Origin: Podaxis mareebaensis
Lineage: Eukaryota; Basidiomycota; Agaricomycetes; Agaricales; Agaricaceae
Reading direction: 5' to 3'
Assembly: GCA_018524725.1 (NCBI GenBank)
Contig: JAEUWP010000623.1
Span: forward strand, 1 to 44,556
Length of the DNA: 44,556 nt
Shown here: positions 21,401 to 34,300 of the stretch, in pieces
Layout: each line of letters opens with the position of its first letter
How positions within the stretch are numbered: the stretch's first letter is position 1
The notes under the pieces: model-generated
Told to the model about the DNA's origin: nothing
Seen by the model: the letters and a program-made list of their open reading frames with translations, nothing else
Database searches by the model: none
Position numbers and translations under genes: made by a program

Positions 21401-23125
21401 CAATGACCCTCGCAGAAATAGCTGATCACGAAATCCATGATAACCAGTTATCAGCGCAGTCGGTACGTTGCCTTGGTCGAGCTCCATTAGAACTGCCGTA
21501 TCAGCCCAACTTTGGCATGTCAGGCGTGACAACGACCATGAGTCTGAAAATCCTTACCACGAACAGTCAGAGCCCACTGGTATTCCCATGACCTAAAACT
21601 TATTACGGGTGATTCTCGTAGTGACTGGTTAGCAAATGAGCTTTGGCCCCGGATTCAACACAGTAGTAGGAAGCGCGTGTATGTTGATGTCGCAGCAATA
21701 GCCGAAAACCGATTATAATATGATTGCAAGCAGTCGCAAGCTTTTCAAGGCTCGCATCAGACTAGGAGCCATCTTGCCCCAGCGTGAGCGGTAGAAACAT
21801 CGACTTGTGGGATTAGGCTCGTCTGGCTTTCTCGTGCCCGCTAGGTCAGGCTCTTATCCGTTGCAGGTTTTTGCCCGACTGACTGGTTGCGGAACCCCTT
21901 CATTAGGGACTTCGGTGATTTCAGGAGACGCCTGAATTTGAAAGCGTCGCCTGGCCTGAGACTCTAGACCATAGTCCCAAGCTATTTTGGGCCACAAATA
22001 TGGCCTGTTCAAAGTTGTAAGCGACATAAAAATATCTCGATGTCACGGGTAGCAGATGGATATAAACGTCTTAAACGGAACAAGTGCATAGATCGTTCCC
22101 TCTGATACTTATTTGAGCCTATCGCGTATCTTCTAACTTGGTGGACACCAGATGTCTAACGGTCCAGTATCCACCCAAAGATTATTTATGGGTCAAGATT
22201 TTTCCCTCTTTTTAAAACTATTCCAATCCATAGTTATTTCTTTTGTTTGGATTGGCACGGATTCTTTATTATAACTAATATTAGATGATATTTTTTCACC
22301 TTGAGCCGATTGAGACTTTAAATACACAGCTTCAAAATCAGATAGTGATATCCAACTGCACCCCACTCACCCCAATCGCACCACGACGCGAGGGGGATTC
22401 TCCGAAGCAATATGGTGTTGGATACTCCTAAGGGCGAAAGCCAATAGAGTTGTAAACGTTGGGTATTTTGTACAAACTTGTGAACGTGGATGGGAAGTGG
22501 TCCGTGGGAATTCCGACATCGATGCTCTAACTTTGGCATTGTGACTACTTCCCATTATATCTTCTCCATAAAATCAACTCGCCTTCACTAATTTTCGCCG
22601 TCAACGACAAATTCACTGTTTGCGCTCGCGCAATCGAACACGATCCAGTATTGTTGAGATACATACTAGAATTCTCTCAGGCCTCCCGGGAGCCCGCGCG
22701 CACACAAGGTAAGAACTTGAACATGACATTGGATAGAAATGCCCTCAATGGGACAGATATCAACGTGCCACGTTCATAATCGCCGGAGTGTGTCTTGTCC
22801 TTTGAAACCAGGAAGGCACGAGAAGACTCATGATTCCCGGAGAGCTGAAAGCCAAAGATAAGAAGATAGCGTCACCCAGCGTTCATTCCAGAGCGTCGAA
22901 CGTGCCTCGGTATCAACCAATCAGAACACGGCTTGCCGGGTCGTGTGCATACCCACTTAATGAGTTCTAGGATGGCACGTTTCTCGGCACACGAGCAGTA
23001 ATCGAAAATACCCTCCGACTCAGCCAGGACATGCCGTTCTGGAGCTTGCATATGAGACCAGACCGCATATAGGTCCCCTGGATTTCAGCCGCGCTAACCT
23101 GGCATCTGCTTGACTCACCTCCCTC
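18439..23125. other. Gene-poor 4.7-kb region
   Basis: CpG content is normal, so this is not the repeat type seen at the window edges. Open frames are short (under 130 codons), overlap on both strands and match nothing I know. The minus-strand stretch 20300-20740 reads as Ser/Thr/Pro-rich peptide and GLVSRIYPIDPASWARM-like segments that might be exons of an unrecognised or dead gene. 22100-22310 is AT-rich. No tRNA, rRNA or transposon motif was found. Confidence 0.4.
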
Positions 23126-24538
23126 ATGGCCCATATTGACAAAGAAGTCTATGCCGCAAGCTGTAATCCTCCACGACGCGCCAAACGACCACGCATCGAC
23201 GCCAGCGAACTTAACACCATTTCATCTCCTCGAACACGTGCCGGAGACGTCACATCCTCCCCATCTTCTGTAACCCCCCAACCAAGACCAATCCTACCTA
23301 AGAGAGCTATGCCATCCGGGAAAACGGCCAGCAGTAGTGTCGGATCTACTTCCCCTGTCATACAACCAACCAACGAGTCTTCCACCTCGCTGGTGCCCGT
23401 TTCTACCAACCCCCCTGTGAAACGTGGCAGAAAGCCGGGGCCTCTTTCCCGCTCAGCTAGGGAGGCTCAACGGAGATTGAATCATTCAATCATTGAAAAG
23501 GCTCGTAGGACAAAAATCAACAATGCTCTCGCAACTCTGAAGGAACTTGTACCGCTTGATTACGCCAAAAAGGCCAAGGCACAAGGAAATGGTTCCGACA
23601 ATGAAGACGACGTAGACGAGGACGATGGAGACGCAGAATACGATGGCGAGGGGAAGAAGTCAAAACCTAAGCAAGCGGGCAAAAAGGAAGAAAAGGAGAG
23701 GGAGTATAAGCTGGAGATCCTCGTCCGAACCGTCGCTTTCATGCAAGATCTTCTGCAGCGCGTAGCGGTGCTTGAGCAAACAAATGCAGTGTGCTCGAGT
23801 TGTGGAATGGCTCTCGACACTCCGAGTAAGCACTCGCAAACCGATACCAGTCCTCACACGAGTTCTCGGCAGGCCAGTCCTTCCTCGGAGGTTCTTAGCC
23901 CCGGGACAGCTCACCGTGCCAAGCGTCCTCGCATCGCGGGTGGCCAAGAGCCCAGCGAACCTGACCACGCAGTCTCTCCATTGAGTACACCCTCTCAAGA
24001 ACCAATCCAGGACAACGCCGTTACAAGACATCGTCTCCCACCCATTTCATCTTGGCTACCAGAGACACTCCTCGATACTTCCAACTTCAATGTCTCATCT
24101 CCCTCCCGTATAGAGCGCAACGCTAAAGATACCATCCCTCCCTTACAACTTCCCACTCCTCCTTCATCTACCCATTTTGACCCTACCACAACTGCGGCTG
24201 GTTCCGCTTCGGCAACACCGTTTACAATACCAGTGGGCGGCGCGCACCAGAAGGTGCTTTCCCCCACACTTACCCGCACCCCAGAGGACGAGCATGCCGC
24301 GACAATGCTCCTCCAAATTAGTGGAGGGAGGCTAAGCTCCTCGCCTACGTTCCGCCCTTTGCCACCTTCCATCATTCCTTTTACTGGACCTATGTCGTCG
24401 ATACCTCCCTCTTTGCCCTCTCCTGCTCTGGCGAGGGCAGATCCTGGGGCTGACCATGATCAAGGACGACGTGATGGAATTGCGATACAGACCCCTGCAA
24501 GTTTACTGGGTTTGGTTACGCCTCCTACAGGTTGACGT
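23126..24538 (+). CDS. bHLH transcription factor with a long charged loop
   Basis: Single-exon gene of 470 aa. KRGRKPGP at about 99-106 resembles an AT-hook. The basic region and helix 1 lie at about 115-143; H120, E124 and R128 fit the H-E-R pattern that reads CACGTG E-boxes. The loop spans about 144-192: a Glu/Asp block followed by a Lys-rich block, about 50 residues, where most bHLH loops have 5-20. Helix 2 (EYKLEILVRTVAFMQDLLQRV, about 193-213) is followed by a short leucine-bearing segment. The C-terminal half is Ser/Pro-rich and disordered, and a possible NLS AKRPRI occurs twice. It acts in the nucleus, probably as a dimer; target genes are unknown. Long-loop bHLH proteins such as Ino4 and Neurospora NUC-1 types exist in fungi, but I cannot assign orthology. 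The ATG at 23126 is the first in frame after pyrimidine-rich upstream DNA. Confidence 0.85.
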
Positions 24539-24576
24539 CTGAAGTCTTTGGAAATTGCGAGTTATTAGCTCTGGGT

Positions 24577-24582
24577 AATAAA
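24577..24582 (+). terminator. Poly(A) signal of the bHLH gene
   Basis: AATAAA about 40 nt after the stop codon of the bHLH gene. Fungal signals are degenerate, so this is supportive only. Confidence 0.4.
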
Positions 24583-25161
24583 ATACACCTTAGAACGGCT
24601 CTAGTTATCTTGGACTTTGTAGTGTAAAGACAACATACTACGAATTTTGTCATCCAAGATTTCTCGCCGGTTCCTGTTCTGGCATGGCCCAGCGTTGCAA
24701 TTGGCGGAGCGGTTTTAGCTTGTTGCCGACTCCTCGCCCGCGGTTAACACCATCGCAGCGCCCGCAGCTAGGGTCGCCACAGGATTTAGGCCTTAAGACC
24801 GGTTTACCAGGATTTAGGCCATACATTTGTCGTCCAACTATTGAGATAAGTATCATCCTGCGCAATTTCGGCGCCCCGTTATGCATCGGGTTGCTGCGCA
24901 TTGCTATGTCACGAGTCGAGGTTTCAACACATGCTTGCAAGTTTTGGAGCACGTGCCACAAACATCTCTCATGGAAGCTAGATTAGTAATGCCTAAACAA
25001 AGGTTCAACGTTCAGCTTAGGACACAACTGCAAACCTGGTGGTCACGCTGGCCTTGAAGAGCCTTCTACTCAGAAATTTCGACGATACAAACTTCAAGCT
25101 TTAAGCTTCACGCGCACGCGTCAGGCAATTCTCAAGCACAGCCACTCAAAGAAACAACTTG

Positions 25162-25175
25162 GTGATAATTATCAC
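25162..25175. promoter_or_regulatory. 14-bp perfect palindrome with paired GATA motifs
   Basis: GTGATAATTATCAC is a perfect inverted repeat containing GATAA on both strands. Fungal GATA-family zinc-finger factors (nitrogen or light response) bind such paired sites. It sits about 190 bp upstream of the oxidase start. Confidence 0.4.
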
Positions 25176-25266
25176 GCCGGCAAGGCGGCATCAGCATAGA
25201 ACCACTGAGCGTTCATTTCACCAGCACCACCACCAGCGCACCTGAACTGCGCTTTGGACTCTCGGC

Positions 25267-25274
25267 TGACGTCG
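25267..25274. promoter_or_regulatory. CRE-like site TGACGTCG
   Basis: One mismatch from the bZIP palindrome TGACGTCA, about 40 bp upstream of the TATA box of the FAD-oxidase gene. A match this short can arise by chance. Confidence 0.3.
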
Positions 25275-25302
25275 AGAGCTGTGTGGTTGATTCCCAGTTT
25301 CT

Positions 25303-25313
25303 CATATATAAAG
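25303..25313 (+). promoter_or_regulatory. TATA box of the FAD-oxidase gene
   Basis: CATATATAAAG lies 19-29 nt before the ATG at 25332 and about 49-59 nt before the ATG at 25362. The spacing favours 25362 as the real start, because transcription should begin some 30 nt or more downstream of the TATA box. Confidence 0.5.
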
Positions 25314-25361
25314 AGTTCAAAAGCTCAAGAGATGGTCATACTCGACTCCTCTGTGATCACG

Positions 25362-27389
25362 ATGAGGCTCAGATACCTCTACGATTTCCTACCCTTTCTC
25401 CCATTCATACTTGCTCAAACCTCCAACTCTGACAAAGACGCTAACTGCCGCTGTCTCTATGGTCAACCCTGTTGGCCTAGTGAACAAGACTTTAATTCCT
25501 TGTCGGCGCAACTTTCCCAACCTCTTATTCGCCCTTTACCCCCTGCTTCTGCTTGTTACCCGGTTGGAAATCCTTCTGGTAACTGTTCCGAGGTTCAACT
25601 GAACTGGACTGATGGGAACTGGCGCGCGGACCAGCCTGGTGCTTACCAAAATATTAATTTCGAGTCCTACACAAACAGGAACGGTAGTATCAGTGCATGT
25701 TATCTGAACACGACTCTTGGCCTGCCTTGCGAACAAGGCAGCGTTCCTCCTATCGGTGTCGATGCTAGGGCTGTAGAAGACGTGCAGGCTGCTGTCAGAT
25801 TTGCAAGCCAACACAACCTCAGGCTAGTAGTGAAGAATACTGGGTAAGTCCTGGATGCATCTCGTGAGGAGCAATTGCCAAACATCACCTAGCCATGACT
25901 TCCTCGGCCGCAGTGCTGCCCGTAACGCTTTCATGATATGGACTCATAACCTCAAGAACATTAGCTATGACGCTAGCTTTACTCCTGAAGGTGGCCCAAG
26001 CGACGAGGCTGTACCTGGTAAGTGCTGTCGCCGTACAATTGCAATGCATTCAGCCAAGTGACCCGTTATGCCTGTGCTTAGCATTGACTCTTGGGGCTGG
26101 TGTGCAGTGGAGGGAAGCTTATGCTGCTGCTGCCGAGCAGCAGCGCTTCATCGTGGGTGGAATATCGACTGGTATGTCTGTTGGAGCAGCAGGGGGTTGG
26201 GTAATGGGTGGTGGGCACAGTGCATTCTCTCCCAAGTACGGTCTGGGTAAGCGCATCTCCACACCCATGTATGAAAGCGTGCTGACTTACCTGCTTGTAC
26301 AGGAGTGGATAACGCTGTCCAATTCACAATTGTGAAGGCAGATGGTGATCATGTTGTCGCCAACGCGCATCGGAACTCCGACCTCTTCTGGGCTCTTAGA
26401 GGAGGCGGTGCAGGCTCTTGGGGTGTGGTTACCTCAGTGACATACCGTACTTACGACCTAGTTCCACTGACGATGTCGGGCCTCAACGTCACCTTCCCTG
26501 ATCCCCAAGTTGCGCAAAAGGTTGTGACGGAGTTCATTAGTCTGCATCCAAAACTCTCCGATGCCGGCTGGGGTGGATATTCATTCTTCAACAATCAAAC
26601 GATTTTTGCTATGTTCCTTGCACCGAACGTTTCTTGGGCGGAGACGAATGCCACCATTCTTCCATTCTTCGAGTTCGTCCAAAATGCGACTGGACAATCT
26701 GACGTCGGGGCCTTTACCTTACCTTTCGACAATTTCCACGCATGGGCGAATATCTTGGCGAATTCAGGCATGGAACAGGTTGGGGGGAATATTGAACTGG
26801 CATCTCGGCTCATTTCTCGCGACGCTGCGGAGAGGCAACCACAAGAAACAGCCCGGTTACTCTTGGATTTTGAGTTCGTCGCTATCAAGTATGTATTGCA
26901 AATATCTCGCACTGCTAGACCAGCGGCTCATGTTATGATGCTTTGCTCCTGATATCAGTTTTGTTGCAGGCGGTGCCGTAGCTCGTGCTGACCCTGACTC
27001 AGTTGGCCTGAATCCAGGATGGCGAAAGGCAGTTGCGCATGTCTATACAGGGGAAGCTTGGGAAGAGGGTGACTCTGGTGAGGTTGTGCGCCGGGCTCGT
27101 CAGCGGGTTGCACAATATGTTCGGCGCTTGGAGCCCATCTCCCCGGATTCTACTACATACATGAATGAGGTATGTACACGATAAGCTTTGCGATCTCCTG
27201 CGCTTATCTGACGTATTTCGCGACCTCAAGGCATCCTTATATGAACCCGACTTCAAGAAATCATTCTTTGGTAGTCACTATGACAGGTTACGGTCCATTA
27301 AGCGCGAGTATGATCCCAGGTCCCTGTTCTTAGTCGCAGAGGGTGTTGGGTCTGAGGATTGGAACGGCAGTTTGACCTGCCCCACGTAG
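25362..27389 (+). CDS. Secreted FAD-linked oxidoreductase (berberine-bridge-enzyme-like)
   Basis: VAO/PCMH-fold flavin oxidase, likely acting on alcohols, sugars or secondary metabolites; the substrate is not readable. Exons: 25362-25843, 25893-26017, 26082-26246, 26303-26888, 26959-27169, 27231-27389, all phases agreeing, 575 aa. The N-terminus MRLRYLYDFLPFLPFILAQ is a clear signal peptide. The FAD-binding domain carries KNTGHDFLGRS, with H162 the expected 8-alpha-histidyl FAD attachment. GAAGGWVMGGGHSAFSPKYGLG follows at about 237-258. The position where bicovalent members have Cys (C-P-T-V-G) reads G-M-S-V-G, so single covalent linkage is expected. The BBE C-terminus is present: MNEASLYEPD, FGSHYDRLRSIKREYDP and GVGSEDW. 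Several N-x-S/T sites fit secretion. The upstream in-frame ATG at 25332 would bury the signal peptide behind ten residues and leave almost no 5' UTR after the TATA box. Confidence 0.88.
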
Positions 27390-30300
27390 CTTATAGGTTC
27401 CATGTGGGATCGATATCTGACCCCACCTACAGTGTGTAGTCATTTCGTCTGTATGAAGTTGTGAAAGGCCACCCGATCTTTTTGATACATAGTATTTGCT
27501 TCATTCGTTGCAATATATCCCTTGTTTGACCTAATAGTCTTTGAGCACGTGCGTCTATAAAATGCACGAAGTCGTCTAATTATTGCCCAATGCTCCACTG
27601 ATGTATCTGGGCCTAGAGCTCAGATTTTCCGCGTAGGCAATATACGTCTACTTCTGGGCCCAGCACTGAGTCCGGAATCTCTCGTTTTAGTTTCATTAGT
27701 TGACTTTTCAAAGTCTTATGTATCTCCCGGTAGTGCACCATAAACCGGGGTCAGACTTCCCCGCCTCTATATGGTGAGCATAACTATACCCAAGCTATAC
27801 CTTACGTGTTATTACCTACTACTTTTTTGACCCATGAGGCATTCTATAGGCCCCTAGCCGGCTCGCCTCTCCTTCGCTAATTACATATCCATTATAGCCC
27901 CAAGCTATGATCGCCGGCTATCAGATGTCACGTTCAATACAGTACCTGACTGAGGCCATCTTACTCACTGGTGATCTACAATAGAAGCAACACAATGGTT
28001 ACTTTGGTGAGGTAAAAGCCGTAAACGGCGATACCAACAATGAAAGTATTTATTCCTCGTACAATTCAATCGCAGGGAATTGATGAAGCATTAAGTTGTA
28101 CAGAAACAATTCGATCTGTAACGTCCAGGTGCCATGAACACGAGCTCCGTCCTCACGTGTCATATTGGTGTCGTACTCTGGAAGTTCCCCGTAAGCAATG
28201 AATGGAGAAAATTTCCAGTAGTCGAGGTTAGGACGTAATTGGGAGCTCAAGGCAAGGTTGGGTTTCTGGAAGTAAACCACCCAGTAACACAGAGCGCCAC
28301 GATGTCCTCAAAGCTTACGAACGGGAGCCAATCATAAACGATGACGTAGATAAAGCTTAAAAGCAACGGCGGGCTGGTTCATTGACAGCTATGGTTCGAT
28401 GAGGTTTTTGGCTGTGGGAGTAGCATGGAACTTGCGGCCCAAAGTGGGAGCCTCTCGGCCTGTTTTTTCTCGACTCCTAGAGTCTGTCCCGCTAATTTTA
28501 ATGCGCCGTCGACTCAGGTAAGGTGAATATCGTCGCATTGCCTCGTTGAACTTACTCTTCAGAAGATCTAATACCAGGGTCGGTATATGTATACGCTCAG
28601 CGGGCCCTCGTCCCGACGGCCGAGAATAATTGACATCGTTGCGAAGCTGCTGAATGGAGCCTCTCTCTACCAAATATCAGAATGATTAAATTTTGAACAT
28701 CCACTCCACGGTACCTCTGTTCCGGTCACGTATAGCGACCACAACGCAACTTTCGGTTGCCTTCATACCTTCTCCGACAACTTCGTGTTGCTGCATACGC
28801 TGATCCTGTCAAGGCGGACTTGCATCACAAGGAATATAAGCCCCTCTTTCGTTACGTTGATTGATTTCACATATCACGGAGAGACAATAACCAGTAAAGG
28901 TCCTTCATCCTATGGCTAAACGTGGGCAACATTTGTGTACGTAGAATTCAGACCGAGAATCCCGTAAGCGGGGGGGAGGTGGGAACGTGCACTAAGAAGA
29001 GCGTGGGCCAGATGGAAGATCTCACCCCGTGAACACAATAAGGTGCAACAGGACATATAGCGAGTCATGGGACGAATATATTTGTACGTGGCTTTGGGTT
29101 TGCGGGGTGGCCAATGGAGTTAGGGCGTAGCCTTAGCACTGAACTAGCATGGATCCAAACCCACTCTAAACAAAGGGTACGACACAAAAAACAATAAAGA
29201 TTTCTGACATAATGAGTAAAATATGCCTTGAATGAAGACTTTCGGGATGCTTCTCCTAGCGTTCTCTGTCACTCAAGCTCAAAGAACGATATGATTGATC
29301 GGGTCGCAAGCATTTCTATCCCCTCAAAGCAGTGCTATCATTTGGTCGATCACCAACGCCAAACACTCGTCCGATCAGCGCGGTGGTGATCCGAGCATGT
29401 GCCGTAAATTGACCACAAAGATCTGGCCATCAGTAATACTGTACCAATACCCCGCAAGGGAATACCGCACGATGGGGATTGAGAACGCGCCATTCTGGGA
29501 TGTTATTTCGAGACTTGTGAGCCTCCCCCCACACAGCCCCACACCTGTTCTTTCAAGCCATTGACGTCGTGAACTCAGGCTAGCTTGGTCTATCTGAAAC
29601 AAGAACCCGGGTTACGCCTCATCCCTTGTGGTCTCACAATGAAATCTTCGCCCTCACCCTGGCACCTCAGGCAAGGAGACTCAGCGGGGAACCCGGGAGA
29701 CTTCTATGCACGTGGCCAGGCTCTGTTGAGCTGCCTTGTTATGTTGTCCACTGTCATCCATCACCAAACATCATTCAAGCTTGACGTTCAGGGAAGCTGA
29801 TGAAACAACTGGACTGTGCAGGAGTCACATCGACTCCTAGCTGCTCCTGTGCAAGCCATTTTTACGAGATGTCAACTTGGGTTATTCCACGGACTTTCTG
29901 CAGCCCATTTCCAGCAGACATGCATCCTAAGAAATGTCTCCCCCTGCGAATCGATGAAATTTTTCCGGGGGCCCAGAGTTGCTTGCGTGACGTCGGTCGC
30001 GATATCGGATAAAGATACCGCCACACATCTCTGTCGCTCATGAAATATTCGACGACCATTACCAGGTCTCTGCTTTCCACGTAAAGCTATGAAAGAGGTC
30101 TCCGAAAATAAGATATGACCGTGGATGTTTTTTAGGATCAGGTGTAAGTCTTTTGACTGGCAGTCACTTTCGTTCCTAAATGTATACTTCCGTACCTCAT
30201 TGTGTGAGTCCTCCCTCACCTTGTTGACCGACCCATGCCCGAGTATTCTTTCCCGTCACATCAAATGTCATCCCACAACTATTTTGGTATTTCGTTTCAT

Positions 30301-31393
30301 TTCCACACTTGTCGATCCCTATTAAGGTTGATACCACCGCCCATCATGTCCCTTCGCTTCAGATTTGACGTACATACATGGCTCATCTTCTCTTCCATCA
30401 AGGAACCTTCTATAGGTTGCGTACAAAAGCGGTTGGTGTTGTTACCGAATTCTGAGAAACTAATCATTCATTTGTGTATTATCAGTACAGGACTACTAAA
30501 TACAGTTGAACTTGAATCAATTACTCCGTGAGGTATCAATCACTGTAATGCTGAATGTCGGCACAGAGATTCTAATTAGCATTCCATGTATTATCCATCA
30601 AAGCACCAAGGACGCACATAAACAACGAAAGCGAATATCATACACGAAAAAGAGACAGTCGGAAAAGGAGGGACTGCGAGGGTTGGGAGTAAGAATGGAT
30701 GCATAGATCGTAGATGCCATGTGAGTGATAATCAAGTTGCGTTATGCGCTAGTTTTCCACAGGAACAGCTACAAAAGAGTTACGTTAGGCACAAAAAAAT
30801 TCGTGTGAACAGAAAAGTAGTGCTCACCAATTTGGTCTATAACGTATTTCCAGCGAACGTACTAGTGGCACCGCCATTCTTGGACCAAATAGTTAGGTGA
30901 AGTAGCCCGTTAAACGTGATCGCCGTCATTCAAATAGCATAGTAGGGCGATGGTATTCGAAGTAGAGTGCGGCGATACCAGCACGCACGTCATCATAGTG
31001 GTCATACATATATACAAATCATGCTGGAGAGCTGAAAATGCGACAGGGGAATCAGGGGTGGGGGGTGGAAGTATCCGAGCCTTCGCAAATGCGCGAAGGT
31101 GGTTGTCAAGTCAAAGTGTAGGAGGAAAAGGCGAGTAATGGCATGAGAAAATGATGTGTCGCTGAGAGCAGGTTAAGTCACCAAGCCAAAAGCAGTTGGA
31201 AGATGATGAGGCGTTTCAGCGTGACTGTGACGAGCAGTGATCCAACGGCGAAAAGATAACGCAGAGCGGTTGAGAATACTTCTACTGCGGTCGAGGGGAA
31301 AGAAGGAAAGGAAATATGTACATGGGTTGTGAAAGTGGCGGATGGTGAGTGAAGATAAATAAACGAGAGACTGTATCATAATGCGCGGGTTCT
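27390..31393. other. 4-kb region without a recognised gene
   Basis: Only short overlapping frames. Two minus-strand stretches, 28050-28280 (YWKFSPFIAYGELPEYDT-like) and 28389-28673 (LVLDLLKSKFNEAMRRYSPYL-like), read like protein and could be exons of a small or dead gene, but I know no family for them and could not join them in phase. 29300-30220 has similar weak fragments. 30720-31390 is the 3' flank of the Zn2Cys6 gene. No transposon ends, tRNA or repeats were seen. Confidence 0.4.
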
Positions 31394-34300
31394 TCACCAA
31401 AAAGGTTGACCAGTTGGAACGCCAACAAGGGACGGTGGCGGCTGAGTAGACGTCCAAGCCTGATGCGATGTATGATGCGGTGGGTGTGGACCTCCGGTCA
31501 CGGCCAGTCCTTGAGCGTGCTCCCCAGCGAACATCATTGAATGTGAGGAGTGTCCATTGACACCGGTACTATGACTGCCGTGTTGCAACATCTGATGCGG
31601 ACCTTTGTCGTACAGCATGTGAGGCTTTTCGTAGATTGGGGTCCCGGGAACGCTACTTTCCATTCTCATTCCTAATTGATGCATGCCTCCAGTGTCATAT
31701 GGGCCGACACTATCGCCGGGATGATAATAACCCGCTGGGGGATGTCCAACGTCAGGCTGAGGAACGTTAAATTGGGGAGGGCTGGACCCATGGGAGTGAC
31801 TGTCCACTGAAGTGGAAGCACCATTCATGGTCGGAGATTGAGCGCCGTCAATACCAGGGTGAGCGAAGTTGGACAAAGGGGGCATTTTATCGAAGACCTG
31901 GGGCTGGGGGTTTTCCGTCATGAACGTTGGACGAGGGTTTTCGAACGGAGGCTGAGAGTCGGGGCCAAATTTCGACAGTCCTCCAACAGGATAATTCCCT
32001 GCTACCTGGCCATCGGACCCGCCGAAGCTGACCGTTGGACTATCAGCCGGCGTGCGACTCGACATATTTTCAGGACTTCCGAATTGGGGAGGGTTGAACG
32101 AAGCGGACGTGGGCTGATAGGGGGAGGATGACGAGCTATTTGTTTGCGTATTACCGTTACCATTATTCGTGTACTCGTTGAACGTCGCGGATGGTACGGT
32201 TGCTGGTCGCCAAGTGCGACATGTCAGTCAAATGCGTAGTTCGTAAAAGAATGAACAACAAACCTTCATCGAAACGGTAGATAGACTTCGATTGGGTCTG
32301 GTCAAACGAGGCACGATGTTGAGTCTGTACCGGAAGATTCGCCTCAGAACATATAAAGGAGCATCAAGAACGGTTCTTACCGTTGGCTGCTCGACGGACA
32401 CGCGGTGTGACTGGGTTCGCAATCCTTGATGGTCAGGCGGGAAGCTTGGAGGAGAGCTGACATAGGAACCCATATGTTGCTGGGATTGATGCGAATGCTG
32501 AAGCTGAGCAGAACCATTTACTTGTGCGACGATCTGTGATGGTCGCAGTTCATTAGCTTCATCCACACTCTTGCCCGGACCTCACTTACCCGCCCATTGT
32601 TCACATCGCTAGTCTGCGTACTCGACATCGGTGCGTAGCTCCTCTCAGTATCCCTCCTCCTCTCATATTCCCTCGTGGCAACATGAGCAGGACCGGTTGG
32701 CAGCATGCGCCCCTCTCGAAGCCTCACACCAATGGCAGGTGCCGTTGTCCTCGCATGCTTTGGCGATGAACCGTCCGCTTTCTTGCCCGGCGTCGCGTCA
32801 TTACCGTTCGCGCCGACTGGACTGTCTAACTGATCGTGTTTTCGTTTCATGCTGCCTTGCGATCCCTGCGGTGGAATCTGCAGCTTGCCCGTTGCAAGAA
32901 CTCGTTGCTTCATCGTGTCCCAGATCTCCTTCCTATCTTTCCCCAGAGCGAATTCCCTCTCAATCATGATCTCCAACCCTCTCCTCACCTCCGCCTCGCT
33001 GACTACCGAGACGGCAGTAGAGGACTGTGTGATTACAATCGCGTCCAAGACCATTCTCTCGAGGGGATAGAGATCCATGAGTACCGGTCCTACCATCGCA
33101 GGGCCATTACCAGGCTCCTTGGAGAGCGACACATGCAACTTGTTTCCTAGACGAAGGATCGCTTGAGCTGCACCGAGGCATGACTGCGTGGCATTCGCCA
33201 TGGCGTTGCTTTGGATCTGCGGTTTTTCGCCAATCCCGGGCTTTCCAGAAACTTTGATGGGATTTGATGCCCCATTCGCTTGCTTCCTAGCGACAGCCGC
33301 GGAGCTCGCGGAAACCAAGAAGGGAACATAAAGCCTTAGCACCAGAAGTTGAGCAGCAATAGACAATTCCCAGTTATGTCTCCTTTCGTCGTCCTTTTCG
33401 TCCTCATCTGGAGAAAGGGACTCACGACTCCACTTTCTAATGTCGTCTTCGAGCGCAGCGGCTTGATCAAAAGTATAGCCACAACAGCAATCAGGGTGGG
33501 ATAGCCGATGTTTGACACGCTGGGCGAGGTGTATAAGCCTGTGCAGGGCGTTGATGGATCAGATACAGTTGAAAAGTCCAAAGCAGCCCATAAAAAGCAG
33601 GAAAGGGGAATGGCAAATACGGAAGCTGAAAACCGAAATGTTCACGTACCGACAACGTGCTATAATGTATTTCTTGGTGCTTTGGTCGTAAACGCTATCC
33701 ACCAGTTCTGGAATCTTGACGGAATATGACAAAGGAGAAATAAGTGAAGGATGTCCGAGTGTGTCAGAGGTAAATCTGGTGGATAGATGTGAGACGAAAC
33801 AAAGGAGCAGAAAATGCGAAGCAAGACGTACAAATCATAGAACATTACATCCCACCAGATCACCCGGCGGAAATCATCCCATACGCGTTGCGTTTCTGGT
33901 CGAGCGTTGGATCCACCCTCGCTTTCATCCTCTTGCCAAGCAGCCCTCTCCTTCCCAAGGCCAATCTCCCTGGCGACATTAACTATTTTCCCAACCTGCA
34001 GGGTGAGACGTTGAGTTTCATGAATACTCAGCGAATTTTAGGTAAACAAACCAAAGGGAAAATTGCACGGGGTTTGGCGCCGACCATATCCTGGTCTTCT
34101 CGCTCTCTCGATCCATCAGGACTGTCAGGGGTGACAAGTAAGAGATATCCAATGCCTGCAAGACAGGCGACTAAGAACGATATATACTCCTTCTCGGACT
34201 TCCGGCAAGATGACGATTCCCAAACAGAGAGCGCCTGTTGACAGAGGGCATAGAGGAAGCCGGCATTGATGTTCTCCGTACCGAAAACATCTGGAGACGA

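Larger units (their letters stand above)
24539..25361. other. Spacer and promoter region between the bHLH and FAD-oxidase genes
   Basis: Tandem genes on the plus strand. No coding frame is convincing here. The right part holds a GATA-type palindrome, a CRE-like site and a TATA box described separately. Confidence 0.5.

Noticed and set aside
28050..28673. Two minus-strand frames as a small gene
   Set aside because: No family recognised, and I could not find a splice that joins them in phase. Left as a possibility in the regional note.
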